The notes under the pieces are model-generated. The model was not told the DNA's origin. It saw only the letters and a list, made by a program, of their open reading frames with translations, and made no database searches. From positions 35,223 to 99,222 of the IMG/VR virus record IMGVR_UViG_3300024319_000005: 64,000 nucleotides of DNA, one strand, 5' to 3'. Position 1 is the stretch's first letter. Each line of letters begins with the position of its first letter. Position numbers and translations under genes: made by a program. Shown one piece after another: positions 18,069-25,019 of the stretch. The DNA is from a virus.

Positions 18069-20400
18069 GTATTGCGCTATTTGTTGATAAAAACTGTAAT
18101 CTGTTTGATTCTTTTTTTCTTCTGACTTGTGTCATAAAAGATTCTTGTTCTGATAAAAATGTAGGAACTAGTATTAACGATGATACTGCATCAAAGTTAC
18201 CATCTAGTGTAAACTGAGCAATTTGCCGTACTAAAAATATACAAGGTAGTGTTTCTATTAATTTAACTTCTCCGTTACCTCGTGTTACGTCAGTAAGTAA
18301 TAAGTCATTTGTATCATCTACCATTGTCATTTTACCTATAGCTCCTCTAGCACCTACCATATACCCAAACTGGGTTACTTTCTTTTCGTAGATACTGTCT
18401 CCTTTTGCATGCTGGGGTCTTAATGCTAGTAAATGTAACTTACTCTTTTTCTCAAAGTAAGACCTACAAAATTCCCCTCTGTTTGCTTCATATACTAACC
18501 CTCTAAATGGGTTACCATAGAATGCTAACAACTTTTCTAAATTCTGATAGTATTGTTTCTTACCTCCTTTAGGTTTACCTATGTAAGAACAAACTAGTTG
18601 GTTACCATCATGTGTAACACTGTACTTAGGATTTAAAAATCCATAGGTTACTCCTAACGATGCTCCGTCTTCTTGGTTATCTGATACATAAGGATCATGT
18701 ACAAAAAAATACATATCGTTAGGTACTGAACCTCTAACTTCTTGCGGTGGCTGGTACATCATTACTTCACCATCCATTCTTTCCATGTCTTTTCTAATTG
18801 GAAAATCATAAAAAGGATTAGGATTATGCACTATATCATAAGTTACTCCGTTAGGTTTAGCACTATCCCACCTTAACTCTATAGCTGTACCAATAGTTTG
18901 ATAGAGCTTTCTGTCCATTAATTGTCTCTCCCTTTCTACTGCTTCTTCATATGGTAGTAAATACTGTGCATCTGTAACCCACATGTGTGATGGTATATCA
19001 GGGTAGTTCATACAGTGCATTCTAAGTGTTTTGGGATTTGCAGACTGTGCTGCTTCCATATACTCACTTAACCAATGTTCTCGTGCTGCTTTTACATCTG
19101 TATTACCATTTCTATCCTTAAACTGTCTATAAGTCATGTATGCAGGAATAAAAAACCCTATATTACCAGTGTTCTCCCAAACGTCTTCATATTCTACTAT
19201 ATTAAATTGTGCAGGGTTAGTAAACATTTCTTTTGACTGCAATACTAACTCTACGTTTCCTGATGTACCTAGTAGATACTGTATCCCAAACTGTACACCA
19301 TTTCTTGTTACTGTTGCTTTATTAGAGTTCCATACTTCTATAACGTTATCACTTAATCCAACCTCCTCAAAGGTACTTACGTTATAACGACCTCCTGCTG
19401 CTGCTTCTGCTCCGTCTTTCTTGTTAGATGAATAAGATACATGAAACATTCTTGTACCTGTACCAAAACCACCTACCCAACTACCATTAATCTTTTGCTC
19501 ATATAAGTGTGCCCAACCACCAACTTGTTTGTTACCTGGCTTGATAGGACCATTCATATCTCTGTAGAATGGGTTAGGAGTCCAATCCGAACCACCTTGT
19601 TGCCCCCATACTCCTAGCCTTGGGTTAGTTGCAAACTCATTCATTGCATCTACAAGCTTCTGTATAAGTTCACCAGATTTATCTGTCTGCCCAGATCCTA
19701 TAGCTATTTCTATTTTTTGTACAACTTCTTTGTCATACTTTACTGCTCCATCAAAGCATATCTGATAAAGGTTAACTGCTATTGCAGAAAAAAAACTTTT
19801 ACCTGAACCCCTTGATCCAAATACAAACTGGTTACTAGCTGGGTTTTGAAACAAAGGTATTCCTAACGGTTCGTCAGTTACTCTTCTAAGGTTTTGTCTT
19901 GGGGGTAAGTATTTCTTTAACTTTCCTTTTTTGTTTATTACATTTAGTAATGCTTCTTTTAAGTCTGGATCCATGTCTTCAAACTCTGCAGTGTTAGGAA
20001 CTCCTTTTTCTACATAATCAAAATACAAACTATCAGAAGTATACTCATCATCATTCTTATATCCTGAAAACCCCCTTGCTTCCCAATGATGAAAAGCTTG
20101 TTCCCACTCTAAGTCTTGTATCTTTGGTGCAGTCTTCTTAGTTACTTTAGTAAACTTGTTAGTATCTACAATAATACCAAATTTACCATAAAAGTACAAA
20201 CAACCTGGCATATGCATCCATTTACCAAACTGCTGTGTCCATTTACCTTCTATACAGTATTTTTTTTCTTGTTGCCAATATTCTATGTATCTTGGGTCAC
20301 TAGGGTGAAATATTTTTATTTCATCTAAGTTAAATGCTTTTATATTATCTATTTTTACCCAATTAGGCTGACCACAAGTCCAATGTTTATATTCTGTCAT
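18019..20400 (-). CDS. terL: Terminase large subunit (TerL), crAss-like (793 aa)
   Basis: The ATPase domain carries a Walker A at residues 195-202 (GSRGSGKS, Lys201) and a Walker B-like TFEEVGL. The C-terminal nuclease half begins with FVHDPYVSD, an Asp-containing strand as in RNase H-fold TerL nucleases. The protein packages DNA through the portal. It starts 14 bases after a hairpin plus T-run that looks like an intrinsic terminator in its own leader (20411-20444), preceded by a Bacteroidetes-like promoter (20476-20508). Its C-terminus is basic and overlaps the chaperonin start by 50 bases. No small terminase gene was identified. Confidence 0.9.
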   Translation of the reverse strand: MTEYKHWTCGQPNWVKIDNIKAFNLDEIKIFHPSDPRYIEYWQQEKKYCIEGKWTQQFGKWMHMPGCLYFYGKFGIIVDTNKFTKVTKKTAPKIQDLEWEQAFHHWEARGFSGYKNDDEYTSDSLYFDYVEKGVPNTAEFEDMDPDLKEALLNVINKKGKLKKYLPPRQNLRRVTDEPLGIPLFQNPASNQFVFGSRGSGKSFFSAIAVNLYQICFDGAVKYDKEVVQKIEIAIGSGQTDKSGELIQKLVDAMNEFATNPRLGVWGQQGGSDWTPNPFYRDMNGPIKPGNKQVGGWAHLYEQKINGSWVGGFGTGTRMFHVSYSSNKKDGAEAAAGGRYNVSTFEEVGLSDNVIEVWNSNKATVTRNGVQFGIQYLLGTSGNVELVLQSKEMFTNPAQFNIVEYEDVWENTGNIGFFIPAYMTYRQFKDRNGNTDVKAAREHWLSEYMEAAQSANPKTLRMHCMNYPDIPSHMWVTDAQYLLPYEEAVERERQLMDRKLYQTIGTAIELRWDSAKPNGVTYDIVHNPNPFYDFPIRKDMERMDGEVMMYQPPQEVRGSVPNDMYFFVHDPYVSDNQEDGASLGVTYGFLNPKYSVTHDGNQLVCSYIGKPKGGKKQYYQNLEKLLAFYGNPFRGLVYEANRGEFCRSYFEKKSKLHLLALRPQHAKGDSIYEKKVTQFGYMVGARGAIGKMTMVDDTNDLLLTDVTRGNGEVKLIETLPCIFLVRQIAQFTLDGNFDAVSSLILVPTFLSEQESFMTQVRRKKESNRLQFLSTNSAIHDQNHRHKKRSISRLV

Positions 20401-20410
20401 ACGCTATTCT

Positions 20411-20444
20411 AGTTTAAAAAGAAGAGAGAGCTTCGGGCTCCCTC
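20411..20444 (-). terminator. Intrinsic terminator or attenuator in the terL leader
   Basis: On the minus strand GAGGGAGC pairs with GCTCTCTC (one mismatch) around a CCGAA loop, followed by TTCTTTTT. It ends only a dozen bases before the terL ATG. An upstream small hairpin (CCAAT/ATTGG, 20446-20461) lies in the same leader. Confidence 0.65.
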
Positions 20445-20475
20445 CCCAATTCACCTATTGGATTGTCTTTATTTA

Positions 20476-20508
20476 CAAGGGTACAATCTTAAACCCTCTC
20501 TGCACAAA
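20476..20508 (-). promoter_or_regulatory. Candidate host-type promoter for terL
   Basis: On the minus strand TTTG (20508-20505), 21 bases, then TACCCTTG (20483-20476) matches TTTG-N21-TAnnTTTG with one mismatch. A 6-bp inverted repeat GATTGT/ACAATC (20461-20466 and 20483-20488) overlaps the -7 region and could be an operator. The start would place the terminator-like hairpin inside the leader. Confidence 0.5.
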
Positions 20509-20516
20509 GTGTAATC

Positions 20517-20789
20517 TTAAGAGTACTTTCTTAACCACTCTTCTATATGCTCATGCCTAAGTGTTATAGGAGGATCTATTTGCTTTTTATTTTTAAAAAA
20601 CGCAGGTATGCCCTTACGTGTAAATACGTAACCTTGGTCTTCTAATCTACCTTTGTTCTCATTAAAGTTTTCTCTCTTGCCCATATCTTCTACTCCTAGT
20701 TGTATTCCTAGTATGTAAGCTATTTTTCCTATTTGTTCTTTAGCTGTTCTACATGGGCTACACCATTCCGCGCCTGCTATTACTATCAT
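20517..20789 (-). CDS. Thioredoxin/glutaredoxin-like redox protein (90 aa)
   Basis: A WCSPC active site lies at residues 9-13 after a short first beta strand, and a cis-proline loop is visible as KGIPAFF. This is a minimal thioredoxin-fold protein with two redox cysteines. It could re-reduce the phage ribonucleotide reductase (which ends in CYGCEA), but that enzyme is in the opposite-strand early block and this gene lies in the virion block, overlapping its upstream neighbour by 4 bases. A role in disulfide handling during virion assembly is equally possible. Confidence 0.85.
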   Translation of the reverse strand: MIVIAGAEWCSPCRTAKEQIGKIAYILGIQLGVEDMGKRENFNENKGRLEDQGYVFTRKGIPAFFKNKKQIDPPITLRHEHIEEWLRKYS

Positions 20790-21166
20790 GAGTCTATTTC
20801 TTCTTTTAGTAAATCCATAAGTTGTTCCATTCTTTTTGCATAGTATGTTTCAAAAGATTCATCTATGTTATTGTTTTTGTATACTACGTATAAGGTATTT
20901 CTCATTCTTTTAGATAAAGTCTTACCAAACGTTGTATCTGATTTCATTTCATCTAACTCACTAAGCTCCTTTGCTGTAAAAACTTCTGGTTTCATTGTTA
21001 TATAACAGAAGTCACTCATTCCTAGTATTTCTCCTGCTACATTAGGCTCTAGTTCATCTGTATTAAACGATATATTTACTGTTCTATTTTTTAATCTTTG
21101 TACTTTTGTTATTTCTGCTGGTATAGTTACCATAAATTTATATTTATTAGATAAGCCCTCTTTCAC
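20786..21166 (-). CDS. Conserved-looking phage protein of unknown function (126 aa)
   Basis: It begins MKEGLSNKYKFMVTIPAEI and has a beta-strand-rich first half (TVNISFNTDEL) and a helical, charged second half. I do not recognise a named domain. It overlaps the 189-aa gene upstream by 20 bases and the thioredoxin-like gene downstream by 4, so it is one link of a translationally coupled minus-strand chain from 23732 to 20517. Confidence 0.65.
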   Translation of the reverse strand: MKEGLSNKYKFMVTIPAEITKVQRLKNRTVNISFNTDELEPNVAGEILGMSDFCYITMKPEVFTAKELSELDEMKSDTTFGKTLSKRMRNTLYVVYKNNNIDESFETYYAKRMEQLMDLLKEEIDS

Positions 21167-21716
21167 TAGCTGTAAGCTTTCTACCGCCCTTTAGTTGAGC
21201 TTCTGCTTTTTCTAACTGCCACATTTCTTCTAAGTCTTTTAATTCTTTAAACAAACTTGCTATGGTCTTAGATAAAGTTGCTACCTGCTTTATAGTTCCT
21301 GGTATAACTCTTACTTTATTAGTTTCATCTACAGTATCTAGAGTTAGAGTAGTACCATCTATAAACTTTTGGTATCTTTTAATCTGATCTTGGTGTTTCT
21401 TTACAGCTCTTTGTGCAAAGGTCATTGTTAGATCTGTATACTCGCCTCTTCCTACTATATATAAAGGAAAATCTATATTAAAATTAGGAAAGAACTTATC
21501 TTTTGCATTGTCTATCCTTACTTCCTCTGGTAATGAGTACTGAGGATTTATTTCCTCGTCATTCTCTTCCATTAGAATAATCATCCACATATATTTACTT
21601 GAAAGCTCTCCACCTTCGTCAGTAGCATGTAACTCTGAATAAGGCTTTATCATAACAAATTGAGGGTTAACTTCCCAACAATTTGTGTCAGGAGACCACG
21701 GTCTAATAGCTTGCAT
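21147..21716 (-). CDS. Unknown protein with C-terminal coiled coil (189 aa)
   Basis: The first half is rich in aromatic and acidic residues (YMWMIILMEENDEEINPQY), the second half is helical (AQRAVKKHQDQIKRYQKFI, then KELKDLEEMWQLEKAEAQL). No signal peptide or membrane segment. Overlaps both neighbours by 14-20 bases. Position close to TerL suggests a packaging or head role, but nothing in the sequence proves it. Confidence 0.65.
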   Translation of the reverse strand: MQAIRPWSPDTNCWEVNPQFVMIKPYSELHATDEGGELSSKYMWMIILMEENDEEINPQYSLPEEVRIDNAKDKFFPNFNIDFPLYIVGRGEYTDLTMTFAQRAVKKHQDQIKRYQKFIDGTTLTLDTVDETNKVRVIPGTIKQVATLSKTIASLFKELKDLEEMWQLEKAEAQLKGGRKLTASERGLI

Positions 21717-21906
21717 TAGTAAACCCTTTTATTTCTCCTGTATTCTTTTTATCTTTATCTGATAGTACTTCCCAGTTTTTATTTTTAGTAGAATTTACTA
21801 CACTTTTATAATTCCATCCCAAAAAAAAAGATTTAATTGTCTGTTTTGTATTTGCAATACTGTCTGTCTTCCACTCTATCTGATTAATTATCTCCTGTCT
21901 GTACAT
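21703..21906 (-). CDS. Small unknown protein (67 aa)
   Basis: A 67-residue basic protein starting MYRQEIINQIEWKTDSI, no recognised motif. It overlaps the DUF1573-like gene upstream (23 bases) and the 189-aa gene downstream (14 bases), which supports it as a translated member of the same mRNA. Confidence 0.55.
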   Translation of the reverse strand: MYRQEIINQIEWKTDSIANTKQTIKSFFLGWNYKSVVNSTKNKNWEVLSDKDKKNTGEIKGFTNASY

Positions 21907-22171
21907 TTGATTGAAATTTTAAATGTTGAATTGTATTATCAGAAAAAGTCACTGTTATAGTACCATTTTTCTTATATACTCTACTGTTGCTTCTTGGTGT
22001 AAAACTAGCTGTTATTACATACCCTGTTTCTGTTTTAGGATACTCAGCTACCGTACACCCACATGAAGTCTTTACTGATTTTATTGTTAGAGGTCCTGTA
22101 TAGGTAAATACAACTGGTATTGGACTGCCTGATTGTACATCCCCTAAGTCTTGTATTGTTTTGTCCCACAT
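21884..22171 (-). CDS. DUF1573-like (HYDIN/ASPM-type Ig) domain protein (95 aa)
   Basis: The order FTYTGPLTIKSVKTSCGCTVAEYP, then a long beta segment ending in a Lys-x2-Gly-Thr strand and a final beta hairpin, is that of DUF1573 domains common in Bacteroidota, including the family's Ser-Cys-Gly-Cys-Thr signature at residues 36-40. There is no signal peptide, so it acts in the cytoplasm or in the virion. A small Ig-like module in a late gene block could be a head decoration or tail protein. The similarity suggests acquisition from a Bacteroidota host. Confidence 0.75.
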   Translation of the reverse strand: MWDKTIQDLGDVQSGSPIPVVFTYTGPLTIKSVKTSCGCTVAEYPKTETGYVITASFTPRSNSRVYKKNGTITVTFSDNTIQHLKFQSNVQTGDN

Positions 22172-22172
22172 A

Positions 22173-22433
22173 TTAATAACATGATTTTTCGTAGGGGTAG
22201 TACTTTCTTTTAGGACATGGTTTAGATGAGAGTAACATCAAGTCTGTGTCGCATCCACATTCTAAACATGGTCCATTTTCAAAGCATTCCTTAGCCCCTG
22301 TCTTTTTTCTTAAATATTCTTTTCTGTTTATTGTCTTACCTGTTATATACCTAAAAGCGTAATGCAAACATCCTTGGATAAAATACAATACGTCTTTAGG
22401 GTTATACCAAGCGTGTTTTAGCTTGTCGTACAT
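22173..22433 (-). CDS. Cysteine-rich small protein, possible metal-binding domain (86 aa)
   Basis: The C-terminal half is cysteine-rich (CFENGPCLECGCDTD, then KPCPKRKYYPYEKSCY), spaced like a small zinc-binding knuckle. The N-terminal half is aromatic and basic (MYDKLKHAWYNPKDVLYF). I recognise the general pattern from other phages of Bacteroidota but no function. It overlaps its upstream neighbour by 16 bases. Confidence 0.65.
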   Translation of the reverse strand: MYDKLKHAWYNPKDVLYFIQGCLHYAFRYITGKTINRKEYLRKKTGAKECFENGPCLECGCDTDLMLLSSKPCPKRKYYPYEKSCY

Positions 22434-22981
22434 GTAAATAGTAGTTGTGATAAAGGAACTAAAAAATAACCGTGATGAGGGTTAGTTGAATCTGTCGGCA
22501 TACCTTCAAGCCCTGACTCTGGGTGAATAAAGCTGTTAGTTAGATTTAATGTAGCTTCGTCTGCGTTACCTGAAGGCGTAATCTGTATCATTGCTTTGCC
22601 AATTATAATTTCATCTCCTGCTTTAATATCAATAGCATCTGTTTTTAAGTTAGATACTGCTACTGCTTTTTGACTAAACAACCAAGGATCAGATACTGTA
22701 GTCCATTTGCCATGCCCTGCATGTGTTGGAATCTCTATTAGCCTTAGTGGTGGTACAAAAACTCCATCTCTTTCTTCTGGCTCAGTCTTATAAGCTCTTA
22801 CTAGCAAAGAGTAGTTTACGCTATTTAATCCCTTATACATAGGGTCAATGTTTTTGATGTTGGCATTATATTCCTTAACATCTTGTATATCTTGGGTAGT
22901 AAATACTTGATCATCTACATAATCTCTTTGATCAGCTACTTCCCCTAGATGAAGACCATCTAGCATGTTGTTCTTTTTCAT
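22418..22981 (-). CDS. Unknown late protein, probably virion-associated (187 aa)
   Basis: No named domain. The second half is beta-rich and includes a possible small barrel segment (DIKAGDEIIIGKAMIQIT). No export signal. It overlaps the HU-like gene by 50 bases and the Cys-rich gene by 16 bases. Assigned to the virion block by position only. Confidence 0.6.
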   Translation of the reverse strand: MKKNNMLDGLHLGEVADQRDYVDDQVFTTQDIQDVKEYNANIKNIDPMYKGLNSVNYSLLVRAYKTEPEERDGVFVPPLRLIEIPTHAGHGKWTTVSDPWLFSQKAVAVSNLKTDAIDIKAGDEIIIGKAMIQITPSGNADEATLNLTNSFIHPESGLEGMPTDSTNPHHGYFLVPLSQLLFTCTTS

Positions 22982-23153
22982 TGTCTTTAAATTTTAAAAA
23001 TTTTTCTAATTTAATTACGTCAGCTACCCTGTTGGTTAGGTAATATCTGAGCGTTTTGTAAAAGTTACTATATACAACTTCTACTAATTCTTTAGAATAA
23101 CCAGTTTCCTTAGTCACCAAAGTAATAATTGTCTGTTGGTTGGTAAGTTTCAT
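22932..23153 (-). CDS. HU/IHF-like DNA-binding protein, short (73 aa)
   Basis: The first 50 residues follow the start of HU/IHF proteins: a helix (NQQTIITLVTKETGYSKEL), a second helix (VEVVYSNFYKTLRYYL) and a strand (VIKLEKFLKFK), but the long DNA-binding beta arm is missing or very short. IHF-like proteins are known in crAss-like genomes. It may bend DNA for packaging or regulation. Overlaps the genes on both sides by about 45-50 bases. Confidence 0.55.
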   Translation of the reverse strand: MKLTNQQTIITLVTKETGYSKELVEVVYSNFYKTLRYYLTNRVADVIKLEKFLKFKDNEKEQHARWSSSRGSS

Positions 23154-23361
23154 AATTTTCTAATCTTGTATCTCCGTTCTCTACTATATTTATTACCATA
23201 CCATGGTAAAATTGTATATCCTGAAGAAAGTTTAAACCTAACTCTGTTTTTAAAGCTAAATAGTCATAATGATCCATAACTAATATTGTAGGTATTGCTT
23301 GATGGTCTAATTGATACTCTCTATATAAGTCATCAATTTCATCTCTTATACTTGTATTCAT
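23110..23361 (-). CDS. Small unknown protein (83 aa)
   Basis: Reads MNTSIRDEIDDLYREYQLDHQ, then a hydrophobic strand ATPILV-like segment (AIPTILVMDHYDYLAL) and an acidic, tyrosine-rich C-terminus ending YYFGD. No known domain. It overlaps the HTH gene by 4 bases and the HU-like gene by 44, so it is part of the same coupled chain. Confidence 0.6.
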   Translation of the reverse strand: MNTSIRDEIDDLYREYQLDHQAIPTILVMDHYDYLALKTELGLNFLQDIQFYHGMVINIVENGDTRLENYETYQPTDNYYFGD

Positions 23362-23732
23362 TGTTTAATCTTTATTGGTAATGTTAATTTAATTTCTTTT
23401 TTTTGCGCTATTAAATGTACTAAAGGAGAAAATATTCTAGATAAAGTACCATCTTCACCTATGATTTGCTTTTTAATAAGTTGCTTTCTAACATTAGCTA
23501 TATGCTGCTTACTCATATACATTTCTTTACTTATCTCATCTAAAACACCTACTCCCTTACATTTAAACTCCGTACCTTTAGACATTAAATATGCTGTCAT
23601 GTCAAGTTGCTTGTCTGTTAGTATGTTTTGCGTTTCATTTAAAATAAGTAAGTAATACCTGTAAAATTGTAGCTCAGTAGTTTCTTTACTAGCTGTACTA
23701 CTAAGCGTTGGTTGTAATAAGTTTAATTCCAT
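23358..23732 (-). CDS. Helix-turn-helix protein, first gene of the late operon (124 aa)
   Basis: Residues about 38-95 form a winged-helix-like unit: LTDKQLDMTAYLMSKG, then VLDEISKEMYMSKQHIANVRKQLIKKQII, which is a clear helix-turn-helix followed by a turn. As the promoter-proximal gene of the minus-strand virion block it is a plausible regulator of late transcription or a DNA-binding packaging helper. A leader of about 340 bases precedes it. Regulation is inferred from fold and position. Confidence 0.65.
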   Translation of the reverse strand: MELNLLQPTLSSTASKETTELQFYRYYLLILNETQNILTDKQLDMTAYLMSKGTEFKCKGVGVLDEISKEMYMSKQHIANVRKQLIKKQIIGEDGTLSRIFSPLVHLIAQKKEIKLTLPIKIKQ

Positions 23733-24077
23733 AATCTTTTGTTTTGTTAGTTCCTAGGTATACCTATCCCCCTGGAAATTTTGTCTTTCTTGAGAGATAC
23801 TCTCGTAACTCCGTTATTAACCTGTAACTTCTACTCACTGTACGTCACCACTTACGTGGTTACACCCTTGAAGGTACGTCTATATCAACCCTTAGTATTA
23901 TTCCTTCCTAAGTTTTATATACAGGCAATTTTTGTTATTATCGGGGACATTTCAACCATTATGTTTCTCTGTTATCTCAAGAGCATAGTCTATAACCCAA
24001 CGTCTGAACTTGTGCTTTCTATAAGGATAGATGCTATTAACCAAGTTGTAATTAGTAGTTGAACTAATATAACAATG

Positions 24078-24085
24078 CAAATATA
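24078..24085 (-). promoter_or_regulatory. Candidate -7 element for the late (minus) block
   Basis: On the minus strand TATATTTG matches TAnnTTTG perfectly, but no good TTTG is present 19-21 bases upstream. If used, transcription starts near 24071 and gives a 340-base leader before the HTH gene. Confidence 0.4.
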
Positions 24086-24291
24086 AAACGAATATCTGGA
24101 TTATCCTAATTTTTTAGCACTTATTTTTAAAAAACTTTTAATCGAAGGAGAGTACTTATAAATAAGGGGTTGGGTTCATTTGAGGGTAGTGCATTAGAGC
24201 TTAAATATAAATTACATTATTTAAAAAATGGAAATATGGCGTAAAAAGTTGCCTAAAATAAAAAATTTTTTTTTTTAAAAAAATGGATTTG

Positions 24292-24342
24292 CGTATAGAT
24301 AACCTCCGTCGATGTATACAAACAATTACCCCAAACTAATTA
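24292..24342 (+). repeat. Hairpin-plus-tail motif, copy 1
   Basis: A 5' arm TTG(CG)TATA pairs with TATACAA, followed by ACAATTACCCCAAACTAATTA. The tail matches copies at 25615-25652 and 30231-30276 (consensus CAAACnAnnnCCCCAATCTAATTA), while the stem sequence differs but still pairs. It lies 75 bases before the first early gene. Confidence 0.6.
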
Positions 24343-24371
24343 TTGACAGAATTGTACCCCCAGGGTACGAT
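24343..24371 (+). promoter_or_regulatory. Sigma-70-like early promoter
   Basis: A perfect TTGACA (24343-24348), 17 bases, then TACGAT (24366-24371) forms a classical -35/-10 pair, unlike the Bacteroidetes TAnnTTTG type. It would start transcription near 24378, about 40 bases before the 107-aa gene. Confidence 0.5.
24354..24368. promoter_or_regulatory. 15-bp palindrome (operator-like) inside the early promoter
   Basis: GTACCC-CCA-GGGTAC is a perfect 6+6 inverted repeat lying between the -35 and -10 boxes, where a bound dimeric repressor would block the promoter. Confidence 0.6.
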
Positions 24372-24416
24372 TCATAATTTTTATCGAAAGCTTTCTGCTT
24401 TCAAAAATTTCGTACT

Positions 24417-24740
24417 ATGACTTTTAATGATTTGTTAGACACTCTTAACGTTAACTCTCTTTCTTTAACAATGCAGAAAGATTTAGACGGTATTGAGACT
24501 GGGTATGCTACTCAGTGGGATGCTTCTACTCGTACGAGAGTAGTTATGTCTCCTGAAGCCCTTGCAGGTGCTTCAGACCCTTCTGTTAACAACTTCGTTG
24601 TTATTCCTTCTTCATTAGTTTCTAAGGACAAGACTGTCCTTAACAAAGAGACTGGTGCTGAAGAAACTATTAAGGGACAACCTTATGTGAATAACTTCGT
24701 TATTCTCGGTGAGCCAACTATTACGTTTGGCAGACACTAG
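24417..24740 (+). CDS. First early protein, unknown, biased to C-ending codons (107 aa)
   Basis: The protein (start MTFNDLLDTLNVNSLSL) has no known domain. It is acidic-neutral, with a repeated short phrase VNNFV at two places (about residues 58-62 and 91-95). Codon use differs from neighbours: Asn is AAC six times and AAT twice, and Phe TTC and Asp GAC are frequent, whereas the replication genes prefer AAT and TTT. Together with a strong promoter this suggests very high early expression. A host-takeover role is a guess. Confidence 0.65.
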   Translation: MTFNDLLDTLNVNSLSLTMQKDLDGIETGYATQWDASTRTRVVMSPEALAGASDPSVNNFVVIPSSLVSKDKTVLNKETGAEETIKGQPYVNNFVILGEPTITFGRH

Positions 24741-24754
24741 ACTTTGATACACTT

Positions 24755-24776
24755 CCTCTGAGCTTCGGCTCAGGGG
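24755..24776 (+). other. UUCG-tetraloop hairpin after the first early gene
   Basis: CCTCTGAGC-TTCG-GCTCAGGGG gives a 9-bp stem with one G-T pair and the very stable UUCG loop. There is no T run, so it is more likely an mRNA 3'-end protector or processing product than a terminator. Confidence 0.65.
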
Positions 24777-24786
24777 ATTAAAGCTT

Positions 24787-24820
24787 GACCTGAACATGTC
24801 GCAAACTGTTCTATTTTTTT
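24787..24820 (+). ncRNA. Hairpin with conserved 12-base loop, copy A
   Basis: TTGACCT then GAAC (24792-24795), loop ATGTCGCAAACT, GTTC (24808-24811) and a T-rich run. A second copy at 25193-25231 keeps the flank and loop core ATGTCGCAAA but changes the stem to GAGT/ACTC, a two-pair compensatory change. Confidence 0.65.
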
Positions 24821-24821
24821 G

Positions 24822-24927
24822 TAGTACATTGGAGATAATACATACGACGGTATGAATCCATAGCATAACTGGGGTCGAAAATGATAAGTCAACGATGTAC
24901 TTATTGATGCGCCAATGTACTATTTTT
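24822..24927 (+). ncRNA. Candidate structured non-coding RNA closed by an 11-bp helix
   Basis: TAGTACATTGG (24822-24832) pairs perfectly with CCAATGTACTA (24912-24922). Inside are two more helices, CATAC-GACG-GTATG (24841-24854) and ATAAGT/ACTTAT with a 9-base loop (24884-24904), leaving an unpaired core around CTGGGGTCGAAAATG. Five T residues follow the closing helix, like a terminator. No sizeable ORF runs through it on the plus strand. It resembles no riboswitch or ribozyme I know. Confidence 0.65.
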
Positions 24928-24962
24928 ACCTAACGGTAAAAACTTGTCACTTTTAAAAAGTG
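24923..24962 (+). other. Two back-to-back hairpins
   Basis: TTTTTACC-TAAC-GGTAAAAA (24923-24942) and CACTTTT-A-AAAAGTG (24948-24962) follow the structured RNA. The first overlaps its T run, so it could extend or compete with termination. Confidence 0.6.
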
Positions 24963-24963
24963 T

Positions 24964-24979
24964 TATGACATCGTAGTTA
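24964..24979 (+). repeat. ATGACATCGTAGTT motif, copy 1
   Basis: TATGACATCGTAGTTA is shared, with one or two changes, with 25364-25380 and 25404-25420. Here it precedes the 56-aa gene by about 40 bases. Confidence 0.55.
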
Positions 24980-25019
24980 TAATTACGTTACGGTACATTT
25001 ACTAATCTTTAAATAATTC

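Larger units (their letters stand above)
23733..24416. other. Divergent control region between late and early blocks
   Basis: No convincing gene in about 680 bases. It holds hairpins in the minus-strand leader (ACCAC/GTGGT with loop TTAC near 23848-23861, GAGAG/CTCTC near 23793-23805), a minus-strand -7 box at 24078-24085, long A and T runs near 24240-24285, and on the plus side a hairpin repeat, a sigma-70-like promoter and a 15-bp palindrome just before the first early gene. An open frame at 23781-24062 looks like a by-product of the leader. Confidence 0.7.

Noticed and set aside
23781-24062. Plus-strand 93-codon frame in the control region
   Set aside because: Hydrophobic composition from T-rich DNA, lies over minus-strand leader hairpins and lacks a plausible promoter.
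24615-24866. Minus-strand 83-codon frame
   Set aside because: Antisense to the 107-aa gene and structured RNAs.
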